DNA of 64,000 nucleotides from Paraburkholderia phytofirmans OLGA172 (GTDB lineage Bacteria > Pseudomonadota > Gammaproteobacteria > Burkholderiales > Burkholderiaceae). Position numbers and translations under genes: made by a program. Below, one piece after another: positions 26,511-35,693 of the stretch. The stretch's first letter is position 1, and every line of letters begins with the position of its first letter. The stretch is from NCBI RefSeq assembly GCF_001634365.1, contig NZ_CP014579.1:868001-932000 (forward strand), read 5' to 3'. The notes beneath the pieces were generated by a model. It ran no database searches. It saw nothing but the letters and a program-made list of their open reading frames with translations, and had not been told where the DNA came from.

Positions 26511-26614
26511 GAGTGAGCCTCCGTGCCTGCGCACAAAGCGGTGGTTGCGGCCATGATCGAAAGCATGGGATTCGATGTGTCTTGAGCGTGTGTGGTGAGG
26601 GCGAACGGCATCAA

Positions 26615-28138
26615 TCAGAACGTAATGTTGGTCCGCACGCCGACGACGAACGTGTTGCGCAGCGGCTGCGTCGGGTCGCTCGGGTTCTGGCCTGCGCCGG
26701 CATTGAACGTGTATTGCGCATCGGCTTGCAACTGCCACCACGGGTTGACCTGGTACTGGTAGGTCGCTTCGAGCGTGGTTTCGCTGGTGCGCACGCCGTA
26801 CGGGCCGCCGCTGAAGGCGAGGTTGTCCTGATCGAGGCCGTTGGTGTGGTTGCCGATCTTGATGTAGGTAAGCGCGATGCCGGCGCTGTCGTTGTCGCGG
26901 CCGGCGAACGGGGCTTTCAGCACGACGCCCAGGTTGGCGGCGACGCTCACCAGGTTGCGGTCGCCCGGCGCGCCCATCACACGCGCGAAGACGTTCAGGC
27001 TGCGCGGCTCGTCCGGATCCGGGCGCCAGATCATCTGGTCGGCGACCGCGTAGAAGCTGTAGTCGCCATGATGATTCTGCGCAACACCGGTGCTCGCCGG
27101 GTTCGCAAGCGAGAGGCCTGTGTTGTCAAAGCGCTGATCGGCGAAGCTGCCGTTGTTGTACCAGACGCCAAGCTTGTACGTGCCCGGCAAACCGCCGCCA
27201 CCCGCACCGACCATTTCGCCGTCGGCCGGCTGGTTGATCGCGTACTGCAACTCGCCGATGAACAGCGTGCTGTTATGCAGGTTGAAGTTGGTGCCGCTCT
27301 TGTTGTTCGGGTTGTTGCCGAGCGGGTCGCCATCGAAGACGCCGGCGAGTGCCGTCAACGAGGGCGTGATCTGCCCGCGCACGCGCACGCCGAGGTCGGC
27401 CAGCGGATAAGCGGGGCCGCCGGACGGCATGTCGTAGGACGGCAGGGCCGGCCAGCCGAACATCGTATTCACGAACAGTGCCGAATTCGTGCTGGTGATG
27501 AATTCCTGGTCGATACTTTGCTGCCCGATCTTGACGTCGATGCGCTTGTTCAGGAACGACTGCTGGTACCACAGTTCCCACAGGCGGGTCGTGTCATCGG
27601 CTTCGATGCCGCTCGCCGTATTCAGCGTGCCCAGCTTGTTGGCGCTGAGGTTGGCGCCGTGGATCTGCAAGGCGCTGACGTTGAACAGGCCGCCCGGTAG
27701 ACCGAACGCCTTTTGCGTATCCATCTGCACGGTCGCGGTCGTCAGGCCGTCGTAGTCCGCGCCGCGCGAGAGGCCGCCGCGGACGTTGGCGAGCACTTCG
27801 CTGGTTTCGGTGAGCGCGAACGTCACGCCGTATTTGCCGAGCCAGGGGCGCAGGCCGCCGATGTCGCCGAGCATCGTCGGCCGATTCCAGAAGCCGGTCC
27901 ATTGGTTCGTTTGCGTCGCCTGGATGTTCAGGTCGGCTTCCGGCGCTTCGGGTGTGGCATCGGGATTGGCTTCGGCCATGGCTGCGCCGGCGGTCAACGA
28001 GGCCCAGGCAAATGCCGTGCAGAGCGCGGCGCGCCGCATCGACGGCAAACGCGAACGGCGCGTGGCGCCGACGTACGAAGCGGAGTCGCGAAGCGAACGC
28101 GCCTGGCCGGCGGGTTCAGCTGTTTGGGCGAACTTCAT
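26615..28138 (-). CDS. OprB-family outer-membrane porin
   Basis: The 507-residue protein has the OprB layout. After the signal, NQWTGFWNRPTMLGDIGGLRPWLGKYGV opens the barrel, and alternating beta strands run to a C-terminal aromatic residue (VGVRTNITF). AAGGA lies six bases before ATG 28138, so the start is well supported. The 33 polar residues before the hydrophobic signal core (MRRAALCTAFAWASLTAG) make an unusually long leader. OprB proteins are usually sugar porins; heading a Fur-linked operon suggests a different solute here. Confidence 0.82.
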   Translation of the reverse strand: MKFAQTAEPAGQARSLRDSASYVGATRRSRLPSMRRAALCTAFAWASLTAGAAMAEANPDATPEAPEADLNIQATQTNQWTGFWNRPTMLGDIGGLRPWLGKYGVTFALTETSEVLANVRGGLSRGADYDGLTTATVQMDTQKAFGLPGGLFNVSALQIHGANLSANKLGTLNTASGIEADDTTRLWELWYQQSFLNKRIDVKIGQQSIDQEFITSTNSALFVNTMFGWPALPSYDMPSGGPAYPLADLGVRVRGQITPSLTALAGVFDGDPLGNNPNNKSGTNFNLHNSTLFIGELQYAINQPADGEMVGAGGGGLPGTYKLGVWYNNGSFADQRFDNTGLSLANPASTGVAQNHHGDYSFYAVADQMIWRPDPDEPRSLNVFARVMGAPGDRNLVSVAANLGVVLKAPFAGRDNDSAGIALTYIKIGNHTNGLDQDNLAFSGGPYGVRTSETTLEATYQYQVNPWWQLQADAQYTFNAGAGQNPSDPTQPLRNTFVVGVRTNITF

Positions 28139-28282
28139 CGAAATCCTTGTTGGTGTTGTATCGACTGATCTAACTATCGCGGCGCAACATCACCGTGGGC
28201 CTGCGATGTGCTGCATCGATTCGCGACGCCTGATGCAGCAGATGGCGAGATCGTACGCATACGGAATGGGTGCGTCAATACT

Positions 28283-28303
28283 AATGAGAACGATTCGCAT
28301 CAA
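28283..28303. promoter_or_regulatory. Fur-box-like operator
   Basis: The core TGAGAAC-G-ATTCGCA (28285-28299) matches the 7-1-7 Fur consensus TGATAAT-N-ATTATCA at 10 of 14 positions. It lies 145 bp before the porin start, within a 552-bp spacer (28139-28690) that otherwise holds AT-rich promoter-like sequence and a GGTAT-N10-ATACC inverted repeat at 28391-28410. Confidence 0.65.
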
Positions 28304-28690
28304 TATTACTGGCATGTAATTGTGAGCTTTACGTACTGCTGCTAAAGGCTGTTTGCGTGTAGGTTGAATGTAATTAAAACGTAATGTTTTGGTATGTATT
28401 TGTTAATACCGAACCGGTGCAGTTCGCGTCGAGTCATGGGATTAGTGTTTCGTCGATCGCGACGTCAGTGTTGAAGGGGATAGTAGTGAGCGTTCTCCGA
28501 AGTTGGCGCCGCCCCGCACAGCGGTGACGCCAATAGATCACCGCCAATAGACCGCGATGGTCCACTACGAAAACAAGGAAGGGCGGCGTGCTGGGCGGAC
28601 AATAAAAGAAGCTATGATCGTCTTCCAATGCCGCGCTGTAGCACGAAGCCCTGAAGTGCCCAGCCGCCAAACCATACCGGGACGACACCG

Positions 28691-29530
28691 ATGTCACACA
28701 TAGTGAATCTGGAAAACTACTTCACCCGCATAGGCTACCAAGGGCCCCGCGCGGCGACGTTGGAGGTACTCCAGGAACTCCACAAGCTGCACCCCAGATC
28801 GATCCCCTTCGAGAACCTGAGCCCGCTCACGCGCCGCGCGGTAAAACTCGATCTCGAATCGGTCGAACACAAGCTGATCACGCAAAAGCGCGGCGGCTAC
28901 TGCTTCGAACAGAACGCACTCTTCGCGAACGTCCTGATGCAGTTAGGCTTCAACGTAACGCCCCTGCTGGGCCGGGTTCTTTGGGGCCGCGAATCCGACA
29001 CGATCCCGCCGCGCACGCACATGGTCTTGCGTGTCGACATCAAGAACGAAGCATGGATTGCCGACGTCGGTTTCGGCAGCATGACGCTCACAGCACCGCT
29101 GCGCCTGATGGCCGGCACCGCGCAGTCCACGCGGCTAGGCACGTTCCGCCTGGCCGATGCATCGCACGGCGCGCTCTACCTCGAAGTGCAATCTCTCGAT
29201 GAAACCTGGGCCCGCATCTACCGTTTCGACCTGCATCCGGTCGAATGGATCGACTACGAGACCTCGAACTGGTACACCTCGACCGCGCCAGATTCAGTTT
29301 TCCTGAACAACCTGATCGTTTGCCGGATCCTGCCGGAATCGCGCCTGACCTTGCTCAACGACCAACTGAGCGAACGCGCGGCAGATGGCCGGCTCATCAG
29401 CGAGCGGCAACTCAAGACCGCGGACGAACTCGCGGCCTGCCTGCACGATCAATTCGGTCTGAACACGGGCGACATCGACATTGCGGACGTATTCGGGCGC
29501 GTGCGCTCACCCGCGGCGGCTTCCGCCTGA
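28691..29530 (+). CDS. nat: arylamine N-acetyltransferase
   Basis: This 279-residue cytosolic enzyme transfers acetyl from acetyl-CoA to arylamines, hydrazines and N-hydroxyarylamines. The catalytic triad is complete: Cys71 in RGGYCFEQN, His110 in PPRTHMVLRV and Asp125 in WIADVGFG. The length is that of the family. ATG 28691 begins MSHIVNLENYFTRIGY, as in other bacterial NATs. The gene is followed after 67 bp by a methyltransferase-like membrane protein gene on the same strand. Confidence 0.92.
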   Translation: MSHIVNLENYFTRIGYQGPRAATLEVLQELHKLHPRSIPFENLSPLTRRAVKLDLESVEHKLITQKRGGYCFEQNALFANVLMQLGFNVTPLLGRVLWGRESDTIPPRTHMVLRVDIKNEAWIADVGFGSMTLTAPLRLMAGTAQSTRLGTFRLADASHGALYLEVQSLDETWARIYRFDLHPVEWIDYETSNWYTSTAPDSVFLNNLIVCRILPESRLTLLNDQLSERAADGRLISERQLKTADELAACLHDQFGLNTGDIDIADVFGRVRSPAAASA

Positions 29531-29597
29531 GGCGAGCGCGTAACGGGCACCACCCACCACCAGCCCCCACCAACGAGCGCCACGACACAACACAACC

Positions 29598-30278
29598 ATG
29601 ATCACGCGACTCATCCTGCAAACGGCGGTCTGGCTGGCATGCATGGGCGCGCTGCTATTCGGCGCCGCGGGCACGCTCGCGTGGCCTGCGGGGTGGTGGT
29701 ATCTGATCGAGACTGGCGGACTGAGTTTATGGGTCGGTTTCTGGCTGGCGCGCCACGATCCCGGCCTGCTTGCCGAGCGTCTCGCGCCGATCGTTCAGGC
29801 GCAACAAAGCCGCTGGGACCGCTTCTTTATGGTGAGCGTGGCGGTGATGTGGTGCGCCTGGCTCGTCCTGATGGGAGTCGACGCAATGCGCTATCGCTGG
29901 TCGGCGCCCTTGCCAGTCTGGCTGGTAAGCCTTGGCTCGCTTTGCATCTTCCTCTGTATTTTCATGTGCCTGATCGTCTTCCGGGCCAATAGCTATGCCG
30001 CGCCGGTCGTGAAGATCCAGGCAAGCCGCGGTCATAAAGTCATCGACACCGGCCCGTATGCCCACGTTCGTCATCCGATGTACGCGGCCGCGCTGTTGTT
30101 GTTCATCGGCACGCCGTTACTGCTCGGCTCGTGGTGGGGCCTTGCCTGCGTGCCGCTGCTGGTGATCGGTATCGGCTGGCGGGCTGTGCGCGAGGAGCGC
30201 GTGCTGGCCGCGCAACTCGAGGGCTATACCGACTACACCACGCGCGTGCGTTATCGCTTCGTGCCGTTCATCTGGTAG
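29598..30278 (+). CDS. isoprenylcysteine carboxyl methyltransferase (ICMT)-like membrane protein
   Basis: This 226-residue protein has five or six hydrophobic helices. The C-terminal catalytic region is typical of the ICMT/PEMT family: RGHKVIDTGPYAHVRHPMYAA binds S-adenosylmethionine, and EERVLAAQLEGYTDYTTRVRYRFVPFIW ends the protein. Bacterial members lack prenylated substrates and probably methylate small isoprenoids or other lipophilic acids. The substrate is unknown. Confidence 0.82.
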   Translation: MITRLILQTAVWLACMGALLFGAAGTLAWPAGWWYLIETGGLSLWVGFWLARHDPGLLAERLAPIVQAQQSRWDRFFMVSVAVMWCAWLVLMGVDAMRYRWSAPLPVWLVSLGSLCIFLCIFMCLIVFRANSYAAPVVKIQASRGHKVIDTGPYAHVRHPMYAAALLLFIGTPLLLGSWWGLACVPLLVIGIGWRAVREERVLAAQLEGYTDYTTRVRYRFVPFIW

Positions 30279-30327
30279 GGGGTGCAATGCGCCAACTCGA
30301 AGCTCGTCAGCGCTTCAGATATCAACC

Positions 30328-30337
30328 TGTCTAGACA
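30328..30337. promoter_or_regulatory. HutC-type operator, site 1
   Basis: TGTCTAGACA is a perfect 10-bp palindrome. Its core GTCTAGAC fits GTMTAKAC, the consensus described for HutC-subfamily GntR regulators. It lies 231 bp upstream of the first ABC importer operon. Confidence 0.55.
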
Positions 30338-30498
30338 AAGCGCACCACGCTGGCGCACACAGCCGCCACCGCATTCCATCTTTCTCCATTCAAAAATCGC
30401 TTAAATTCCCTGTCGCACGGGGGCTTATAGGGGCTTACCCGATGATTCCCGCAATTTCGAATAAATCTTCTTGCGACGGCTTTTTGACTGATGCAGAC

Positions 30499-30510
30499 TT
30501 GTCTATACAA
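30499..30510. promoter_or_regulatory. HutC-type operator, site 2
   Basis: TTGTCTATACAA contains the core GTCTATAC, again a fit to GTMTAKAC. It is centred about 65 bp before the GTG start of the binding-protein gene, where it would overlap or adjoin the promoter. Confidence 0.65.
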
Positions 30511-30568
30511 ATCAAGCAGCGGTTAAAAAATCCAGTTCGACGGTTTCCTCAATCCAAGGAGTTTCGAC

Positions 30569-31429
30569 GTGAAAATGAAGCGCACGACGTTAGCAAAAGC
30601 ATTGATGGGCGCTGTTCTCGGCGCCGCGACGATTTTCGCGGCACCGGTGCAGGCCAAAGACTGGAAGACGGTGACGATCGCGCTGGAAGGCGGTTACGCA
30701 CCGTGGAACCTGACCTTGCCGGGCGGCAAGCTGGGCGGCTTCGAACCTGAGTTGGTCGCCAATCTGTGCGAGCGCATCAAGTTGCAGTGCAACCTCGTCG
30801 CGCAAGACTGGGACGGCATGATTCCCGGTCTGCAAGCCGGCAAGTTCGACGTTCTGATGGACGCGATCTCAATCACGCCGGAGCGCGAAAAGATTATTGC
30901 GTTCTCGAAGCCGTACGCCGCCACGCCGGCCACGTTCGCCGTGACCGACGCGAAAGTGCTGCCCAAGGCCGTGCCGACAGCAGGCGTCGTCAAGCTGTCG
31001 GGCGATCCTAAAACCGACCAGCCCACCGTCGACTCCTTGCGCAAGCAACTGAAGGGCAAGACCATCGGCATTCAGTCGGGCACGGTCTACACCAAATTCA
31101 TCAACGACGGTTTCAAGGACATAGCCACGATCCGGGTCTATAAAACCTCGCCTGAGCGCGACCTCGATCTGGCCAACGGCCGTATCGACGCCTCGTTCGA
31201 CGACGTGACCTACTACGCCGCCAACATCGACAAGAAAGAGACCGCGTCGATCGTCATGGCAGGCCCGAAGATCGGCGGCCCGATCTGGGGTCCGGGTGAA
31301 GGCCTCGCGTTCCGCAAGCAGGACGCCGACCTGAAAGCGAAGTTCGATACCGCGATCAGTGCCGCGCTTGCCGACGGGACCGTCAAGAAACTCTCCACCA
31401 AATGGTTCAAGACCGACGTCACGCCTTGA
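30569..31429 (+). CDS. polar-amino-acid/opine-type ABC transporter, periplasmic binding protein
   Basis: This 286-residue binding protein of the HisJ/LAO/octopine group has a signal peptide ending PVQA at about residue 28, then IALEGGYAPWNL, GFEPELVANLCERI and the WDGMIPGLQAGKFDVLMDAISITPER block typical of this group. AAGGAG lies seven bases before GTG 30569, so I prefer that start over ATG 30575. It opens a six-gene unit: binding protein, two permeases, ATPase, lyase homologue and HutC-type regulator. The ligand may be a modified or N-methylated amino acid. Confidence 0.85.
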   Translation: MKMKRTTLAKALMGAVLGAATIFAAPVQAKDWKTVTIALEGGYAPWNLTLPGGKLGGFEPELVANLCERIKLQCNLVAQDWDGMIPGLQAGKFDVLMDAISITPEREKIIAFSKPYAATPATFAVTDAKVLPKAVPTAGVVKLSGDPKTDQPTVDSLRKQLKGKTIGIQSGTVYTKFINDGFKDIATIRVYKTSPERDLDLANGRIDASFDDVTYYAANIDKKETASIVMAGPKIGGPIWGPGEGLAFRKQDADLKAKFDTAISAALADGTVKKLSTKWFKTDVTP

Positions 31430-31456
31430 TTCGCCCAAGCGCTCCGCTGTAGCGGT

Positions 31457-31479
31457 CTGCGCGGTTTCGCGCCGCGCAG
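31457..31479 (+). other. stem-loop between binding-protein and permease genes
   Basis: CTGCGCGG / CCGCGCAG forms an 8-bp stem with a 7-nt loop. Such hairpins after binding-protein genes commonly keep that transcript in excess over the permease message. Confidence 0.5.
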
Positions 31480-31520
31480 GCCGGCTGGTTCGATCCGCCG
31501 TAATGGATGAGGGATAGGGA

Positions 31521-32243
31521 ATGGCTCTGATAGAGATGCTCGGCTTCGGGCCGGAAGGCTGGGGCGGCGTGTTGCTGCTCGCGGCATTGATGACGGTCGC
31601 GCTCACGCTCGCAGCGCTCGCGGTCGGCGCCGTGTTCGGCGCACTGGTCGCGGCGGCCAAGCTGTCGCGGTTTCGCACGCTGCGCGTGATCGGCGATGTG
31701 TACACCACCGTGTTTCGCGGCGTGCCTGAACTGCTCGTCATCTATCTGTTCTACTTCGGCGGCTCGACCCTCGTGACCACGATTGGTCAATGGTTTGGCG
31801 CGGACGGTTTTGTCGGCGTGCCGCCGTTCGTGGTCGGCGCGCTCGCGGTCGGCATGATTTCCGGTGCGTATCAGGCCGAGGTGTATCGCTCGGCGGTGCT
31901 CGCGGTATCGCGCGGCGAACTCGAGGCGGCACGTTCGATCGGTATGCCCACCCTGACCATGGCGCGCCGCATTCTGATTCCGCAAGTGTTGCGTTTCGCC
32001 TTGCCGGGCATCGGCAATGTCTGGCAATTGAGCCTGAAAGACTCGGCGCTGATTTCCGTCACGGGGCTGGCCGAATTGCTGCGCGCCAGCCAGGTGGCGG
32101 CGGGTTCGACGCATCAGTACTTCACGTTCTTCGTGGTGGGCGGCGCGCTGTATCTGCTGATGACCAGCATCTCGAACCGGGTCTTCAACCGCGCCGAAGC
32201 GCGCGTAGGCCGATCCTTCAAGCGCAATTTCGCGCGCAACTGA
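31521..32243 (+). CDS. amino-acid ABC transporter permease (HisQ-like)
   Basis: The 240-residue protein has about five membrane helices and the EAA loop GELEAARSIGMPTLTMARRILIPQVLRFALPG. It follows the YTTVFRGVPELLVIYLFYFG segment seen in HisQ/ArtQ permeases. It is the first of two permeases in this importer, 15 bp before the second. Confidence 0.88.
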   Translation: MALIEMLGFGPEGWGGVLLLAALMTVALTLAALAVGAVFGALVAAAKLSRFRTLRVIGDVYTTVFRGVPELLVIYLFYFGGSTLVTTIGQWFGADGFVGVPPFVVGALAVGMISGAYQAEVYRSAVLAVSRGELEAARSIGMPTLTMARRILIPQVLRFALPGIGNVWQLSLKDSALISVTGLAELLRASQVAAGSTHQYFTFFVVGGALYLLMTSISNRVFNRAEARVGRSFKRNFARN

Positions 32244-32258
32244 CGAGGACCGGACATC

Positions 32259-33014
32259 ATGCATTTCGACTTCGATTTTCTGCTCGACACGCTGCGGCAA
32301 CTGATCGCGGCCGTGCCGACCACGCTCGGGCTGTTCTTCTGCTCGTTGATTCTGGGCGGCCTGCTTTCGCTCGTGATCGTCACGATGCGCGTGTCGCCGC
32401 ACTGGCTGCCGAATCGCTTCGCGCGTGCTTATATTCTCGTGTTCCGGGGCTCGCCGCTGCTGATCCAGATGTTCCTCGTCTACTACGGGATGGGCCAGTT
32501 CGGCGTGATTCGCGAGAGCTTCCTGTGGCCGGTGTTGCGCGAGCCGTACATGTGCGCGGTTTTATCCCTGGCGTTGTGCACCGCCGGATATACCGCCGAG
32601 ATTATCCGCGGTGGCTTGATGGCGGTGCCGGTCGGTCAGATCGAAGCGGGCTATTCGATCGGCTTGTCGGGTTTCGCGCTGCTGCGCCGCGTGATCGGTC
32701 CGATTGCGTTGCGCCAGTGTTTGCCCGCGTACTCGACCGAGGCCGTGCTGCTCGTCAAATCCACCGCGCTCGCGAGTCTCGTCACCGTGTGGGAAGTGAC
32801 CGGCGTCGCACAGCAGATCATTCAGCAAACGTATCGCACCACCGAAGTATTCATCTGCGCCGCGTTGATCTATCTGTTCCTGAATTTCGTCATCGTGCGT
32901 TTGCTCGGTTTCCTCGAGACGCGCCTGTCGCGCCATCTGCGTGCGGCGCCCGCGCAGAGCTCGCCGAGCCGGCCGGTTTCAACCACGACCGAAGCACGCC
33001 GCGCCGCGCCCTGA
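32259..33014 (+). CDS. amino-acid ABC transporter permease (HisM-like)
   Basis: The 251-residue partner permease has the family start region [19 protein letters not shown], then [17 protein letters not shown] and the EAA loop [28 protein letters not shown]. It forms the inner-membrane channel with the HisQ-like protein. The C-terminus has a Ser/Pro/Thr-rich tail of about 25 residues that is not needed by the fold. Confidence 0.88.
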   Translation: MHFDFDFLLDTLRQLIAAVPTTLGLFFCSLILGGLLSLVIVTMRVSPHWLPNRFARAYILVFRGSPLLIQMFLVYYGMGQFGVIRESFLWPVLREPYMCAVLSLALCTAGYTAEIIRGGLMAVPVGQIEAGYSIGLSGFALLRRVIGPIALRQCLPAYSTEAVLLVKSTALASLVTVWEVTGVAQQIIQQTYRTTEVFICAALIYLFLNFVIVRLLGFLETRLSRHLRAAPAQSSPSRPVSTTTEARRAAP

Positions 33015-33048
33015 ACGGTCGCACATCTTGCAGAATCTGGAGAATCCC

Positions 33049-33840
33049 ATGAACGCTACGGCACCTGTTGCACTGTCGGTCAAGAACATCCATAAGTCGT
33101 TCGGCGACCACCACGTGCTCAAAGGCATTTCGCTCGACGCCCATCAAGGCGACGTGATTTCGATTCTCGGCGCGAGCGGCTCCGGCAAGAGCACGTTCCT
33201 GCGCTGCCTGAATCTGCTCGAAACCCCGGACGACGGCTCGGTGTCGCTCGGCGGCGAAGAGCTGAAAATGAAACGGCGCGGCGACGGCAAGCTGCAACCG
33301 AGCGACCGCCGTCAGGTGGATCGGGTGCGCTCGCAACTCGGCATGGTGTTTCAGAACTTCAATCTGTGGTCGCATATGACCGTGCTGGAGAATCTGATCG
33401 AAGGGCCCATGCGCGTACAGAAGCGCAGCCGTGCCGAATCGATTGAAGAAGCGGAAGCGCTGCTGGCGAAAGTCGGTCTCTCGGAAAAGCGCGGCCACTA
33501 TCCGGCGCATCTGTCCGGCGGTCAGCAGCAGCGTGTGGCGATCGCGCGTGCTTTGGCGATGCATCCGAAGGTGATGCTGTTCGATGAACCGACCTCGGCG
33601 CTCGACCCCGAACTGGTCGGCGAAGTGCTGCGCGTGATGCGTTCGCTCGCCGAAGAGGGCCGCACGATGCTGGTCGTCACGCACGAGATGGGTTTCGCGC
33701 GGCATGTATCGAATCGCGTGATGTTCCTGCATCAAGGTCAGGTGGAAGCCGACGGTACGCCGGACGAAGTGTTCGTCGAATGCAAGTCGGACCGTTTCCG
33801 CCAATTCGTGTCGAGCCACCAGGATCGCACCACTAACTAA
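33049..33840 (+). CDS. amino-acid ABC transporter ATP-binding protein (HisP-like)
   Basis: The 263-residue ATPase has Walker [11 protein letters not shown]-loop [15 protein letters not shown], signature LSGGQQQR, Walker [15 protein letters not shown] and H-loop THEMGFA. The [21 protein letters not shown] insert is typical of HisP. ATG 33049 has GGAG close upstream; the open frame reaching back to 32941 overlaps the permease gene and is not coding. Confidence 0.9.
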   Translation: MNATAPVALSVKNIHKSFGDHHVLKGISLDAHQGDVISILGASGSGKSTFLRCLNLLETPDDGSVSLGGEELKMKRRGDGKLQPSDRRQVDRVRSQLGMVFQNFNLWSHMTVLENLIEGPMRVQKRSRAESIEEAEALLAKVGLSEKRGHYPAHLSGGQQQRVAIARALAMHPKVMLFDEPTSALDPELVGEVLRVMRSLAEEGRTMLVVTHEMGFARHVSNRVMFLHQGQVEADGTPDEVFVECKSDRFRQFVSSHQDRTTN

Positions 33841-33894
33841 TCGATCAGCCTTGGCTGGTTGCCACTTCGTTACTCCACCGTACAGAGCACTATC

Positions 33895-35547
33895 ATGGCC
33901 GTGATCCGTTCCGATCGTCCTCTCGACTGGGTTCAGGTGGCGGCGATCGCCGCCGGCGAACCGCTCGAGCTTTCCGCCGATGCCCGCTCGCGTATCCGTG
34001 CGGCACGCGTGCTTGTCGAACAGATCGTCGAGCGCGGGATTCGCGCGTATGGCGTGAATACCGGCGTCGGCGCGTTGTGCGATGTGGTCGTGTCGCCGTC
34101 CGAACAGCGCACGCTGTCGCGCAACATTCTGATGAGCCATGCGGTAGGCGTGGGCGCCCCCCTCGGTGTTGCCGAGACGCGCGCGATCATGGCGGCAGCC
34201 GTCAACAATTTTGCACACGGGCATTCCGGGATTCGCCTCGAAGTCGCGGATCGGCTGGTCGCGCTGCTCAATGCCGATTGCCTGCCGGAAGTGCCGGCGT
34301 TCGGCTCGGTGGGTTATCTGAGCCATATGGCGCATATCGCGCTTGTCTGTATCGGCGAGGGATACGTGCACTATCGCGGCGAACGCCTCAAAGGGCGTGA
34401 CGCATTGCAACTGCTCGGCCTCGAACCGCTGGTGCTCGAAGCGAAGGAGGGATTAAGCCTCGTCAACGGCACGCCGTGCGTGACGGGTCTCGCCGCATTG
34501 GCCCTGGCGCGTGCCGCCCGTCTGCTGGACTGGACCGACGTGGTCGCCGCAATGAGCTTCGAAAATCTGCGCGGTCAGCTCGTGGCTTTCGATGAAGACT
34601 CGCTGGCGCTGCGCATTTCGCCGGGCCTGAACCTGGTCGGCGAACGCATGCGTACGGCACTCGCCGATAGCGGCATTCTCGCCGCGGTGGTCGGCCAGCG
34701 CACACAAGACCCGTTGAGCATGCGGACGATTCCGCACGTGCACGGCGCCGCCCGCGACGTGCTCACCGCGACCGCCGACGTGGTCAATCGCGAACTCGCC
34801 TCGATTACCGACAACCCGATCGTCGCTGGCACGCCGGAGGACCCACGCGTCTATTCGCAGGCGCATGCGGTGGGGGCGTCGATCGCACTGGCGATGGACA
34901 GTCTCGCCACTGCGATCGCACAAGTCGCGGCGATGGCCGAGCGGCGCCTCGACCGCCTCGTCAATCCGCTCGTGAGCGGCTTGCCGGCGTTTCTCGCGAA
35001 GCCGGGCGGCACCTGTTCCGGTTTCATGATCGCGCAGTACACGGCGGCCTCGCTGGTTGCACAGAACCGGCGCCTCGCGATGCCCGCGAGTCTCGACGGC
35101 GGTATCACGTCCGGCCTGCAGGAAGACCACCTGTGCCATGCCACGCCCGCTGCGCTGAAAGCGCTGGAGATCGTCGACAACGCCGGACGCATTGTCGCGA
35201 TCGAATTGCTGGCGGCGGCACAAGCCTACGATCTGCAAGGCGTCGATGCATCGCGCGCACCGCACACTGACGCGCTCTGGCAACGTGTACGCCGCGTCGT
35301 GCCGACCTATCGCGACGACCGGCCGCTTGCGGACGACATGACGATCGCATTTCGCATGATCGCCGATGGAGTGCCGCCACCGTTGCCAAACCCGGGTAAT
35401 ATTCGGCCCGGGCCGGATGCTTCAGTCAGCGGCGCGGGTCTTGCCGCATTGGCGAGCGTGACAAGCGTGACTAAGGTTGCCGCCGCGGACAAGCTCGGCG
35501 CCGACCCGGCGGCCAACGATGGCCGGGCGGCTGTCCACGCGGGTTGA
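33895..35547 (+). CDS. HAL/PAL-family lyase homologue lacking the MIO-forming Ala-Ser-Gly; ergothionase-like candidate
   Basis: The 550-residue protein has the histidine ammonia-lyase fold: AYGVNTGVG (Tyr52), SHAVGVG (His82), NGT (Asn191), QDP (271), Lys369 in FLAKPGG, SGFMIAQ and QEDH (409-412) are kept. In canonical enzymes GSVG is followed by ASGDLAPLAH. Here GSVG (137-140) is followed directly by YLSHMAHIALVCIGEG, so exactly Ala-Ser-Gly, which cyclises to the MIO electrophile, is absent. The usual SGGNFH is replaced by YSQAHAVG, and Tyr of QDPYS by Leu. It cannot be an ordinary histidase. Elimination of trimethylamine from a betaine such as ergothioneine, which needs no MIO, is plausible. 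A 45-residue Ala/Gly-rich tail is extra. Confidence 0.85.
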   Translation: MAVIRSDRPLDWVQVAAIAAGEPLELSADARSRIRAARVLVEQIVERGIRAYGVNTGVGALCDVVVSPSEQRTLSRNILMSHAVGVGAPLGVAETRAIMAAAVNNFAHGHSGIRLEVADRLVALLNADCLPEVPAFGSVGYLSHMAHIALVCIGEGYVHYRGERLKGRDALQLLGLEPLVLEAKEGLSLVNGTPCVTGLAALALARAARLLDWTDVVAAMSFENLRGQLVAFDEDSLALRISPGLNLVGERMRTALADSGILAAVVGQRTQDPLSMRTIPHVHGAARDVLTATADVVNRELASITDNPIVAGTPEDPRVYSQAHAVGASIALAMDSLATAIAQVAAMAERRLDRLVNPLVSGLPAFLAKPGGTCSGFMIAQYTAASLVAQNRRLAMPASLDGGITSGLQEDHLCHATPAALKALEIVDNAGRIVAIELLAAAQAYDLQGVDASRAPHTDALWQRVRRVVPTYRDDRPLADDMTIAFRMIADGVPPPLPNPGNIRPGPDASVSGAGLAALASVTSVTKVAAADKLGADPAANDGRAAVHAG

Positions 35548-35693
35548 AGGGCTCGGCTGCGGGCCCGGTTTCCGGGCTTGATTTGATGGACTCGAATAGA
35601 CGGATCCGAATTGATGGAGACAAAAGCCGGTGAACGGGCTTACCCGCCGGCAAACCGGCCGAATGCCACCCGCGTACCACCCACGAGGTCGAC

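Noticed and set aside
32890..34410. 506-codon open frame antisense to importer and lyase genes
   Set aside because: It crosses several genuine gene boundaries on the other strand and has shadow composition.
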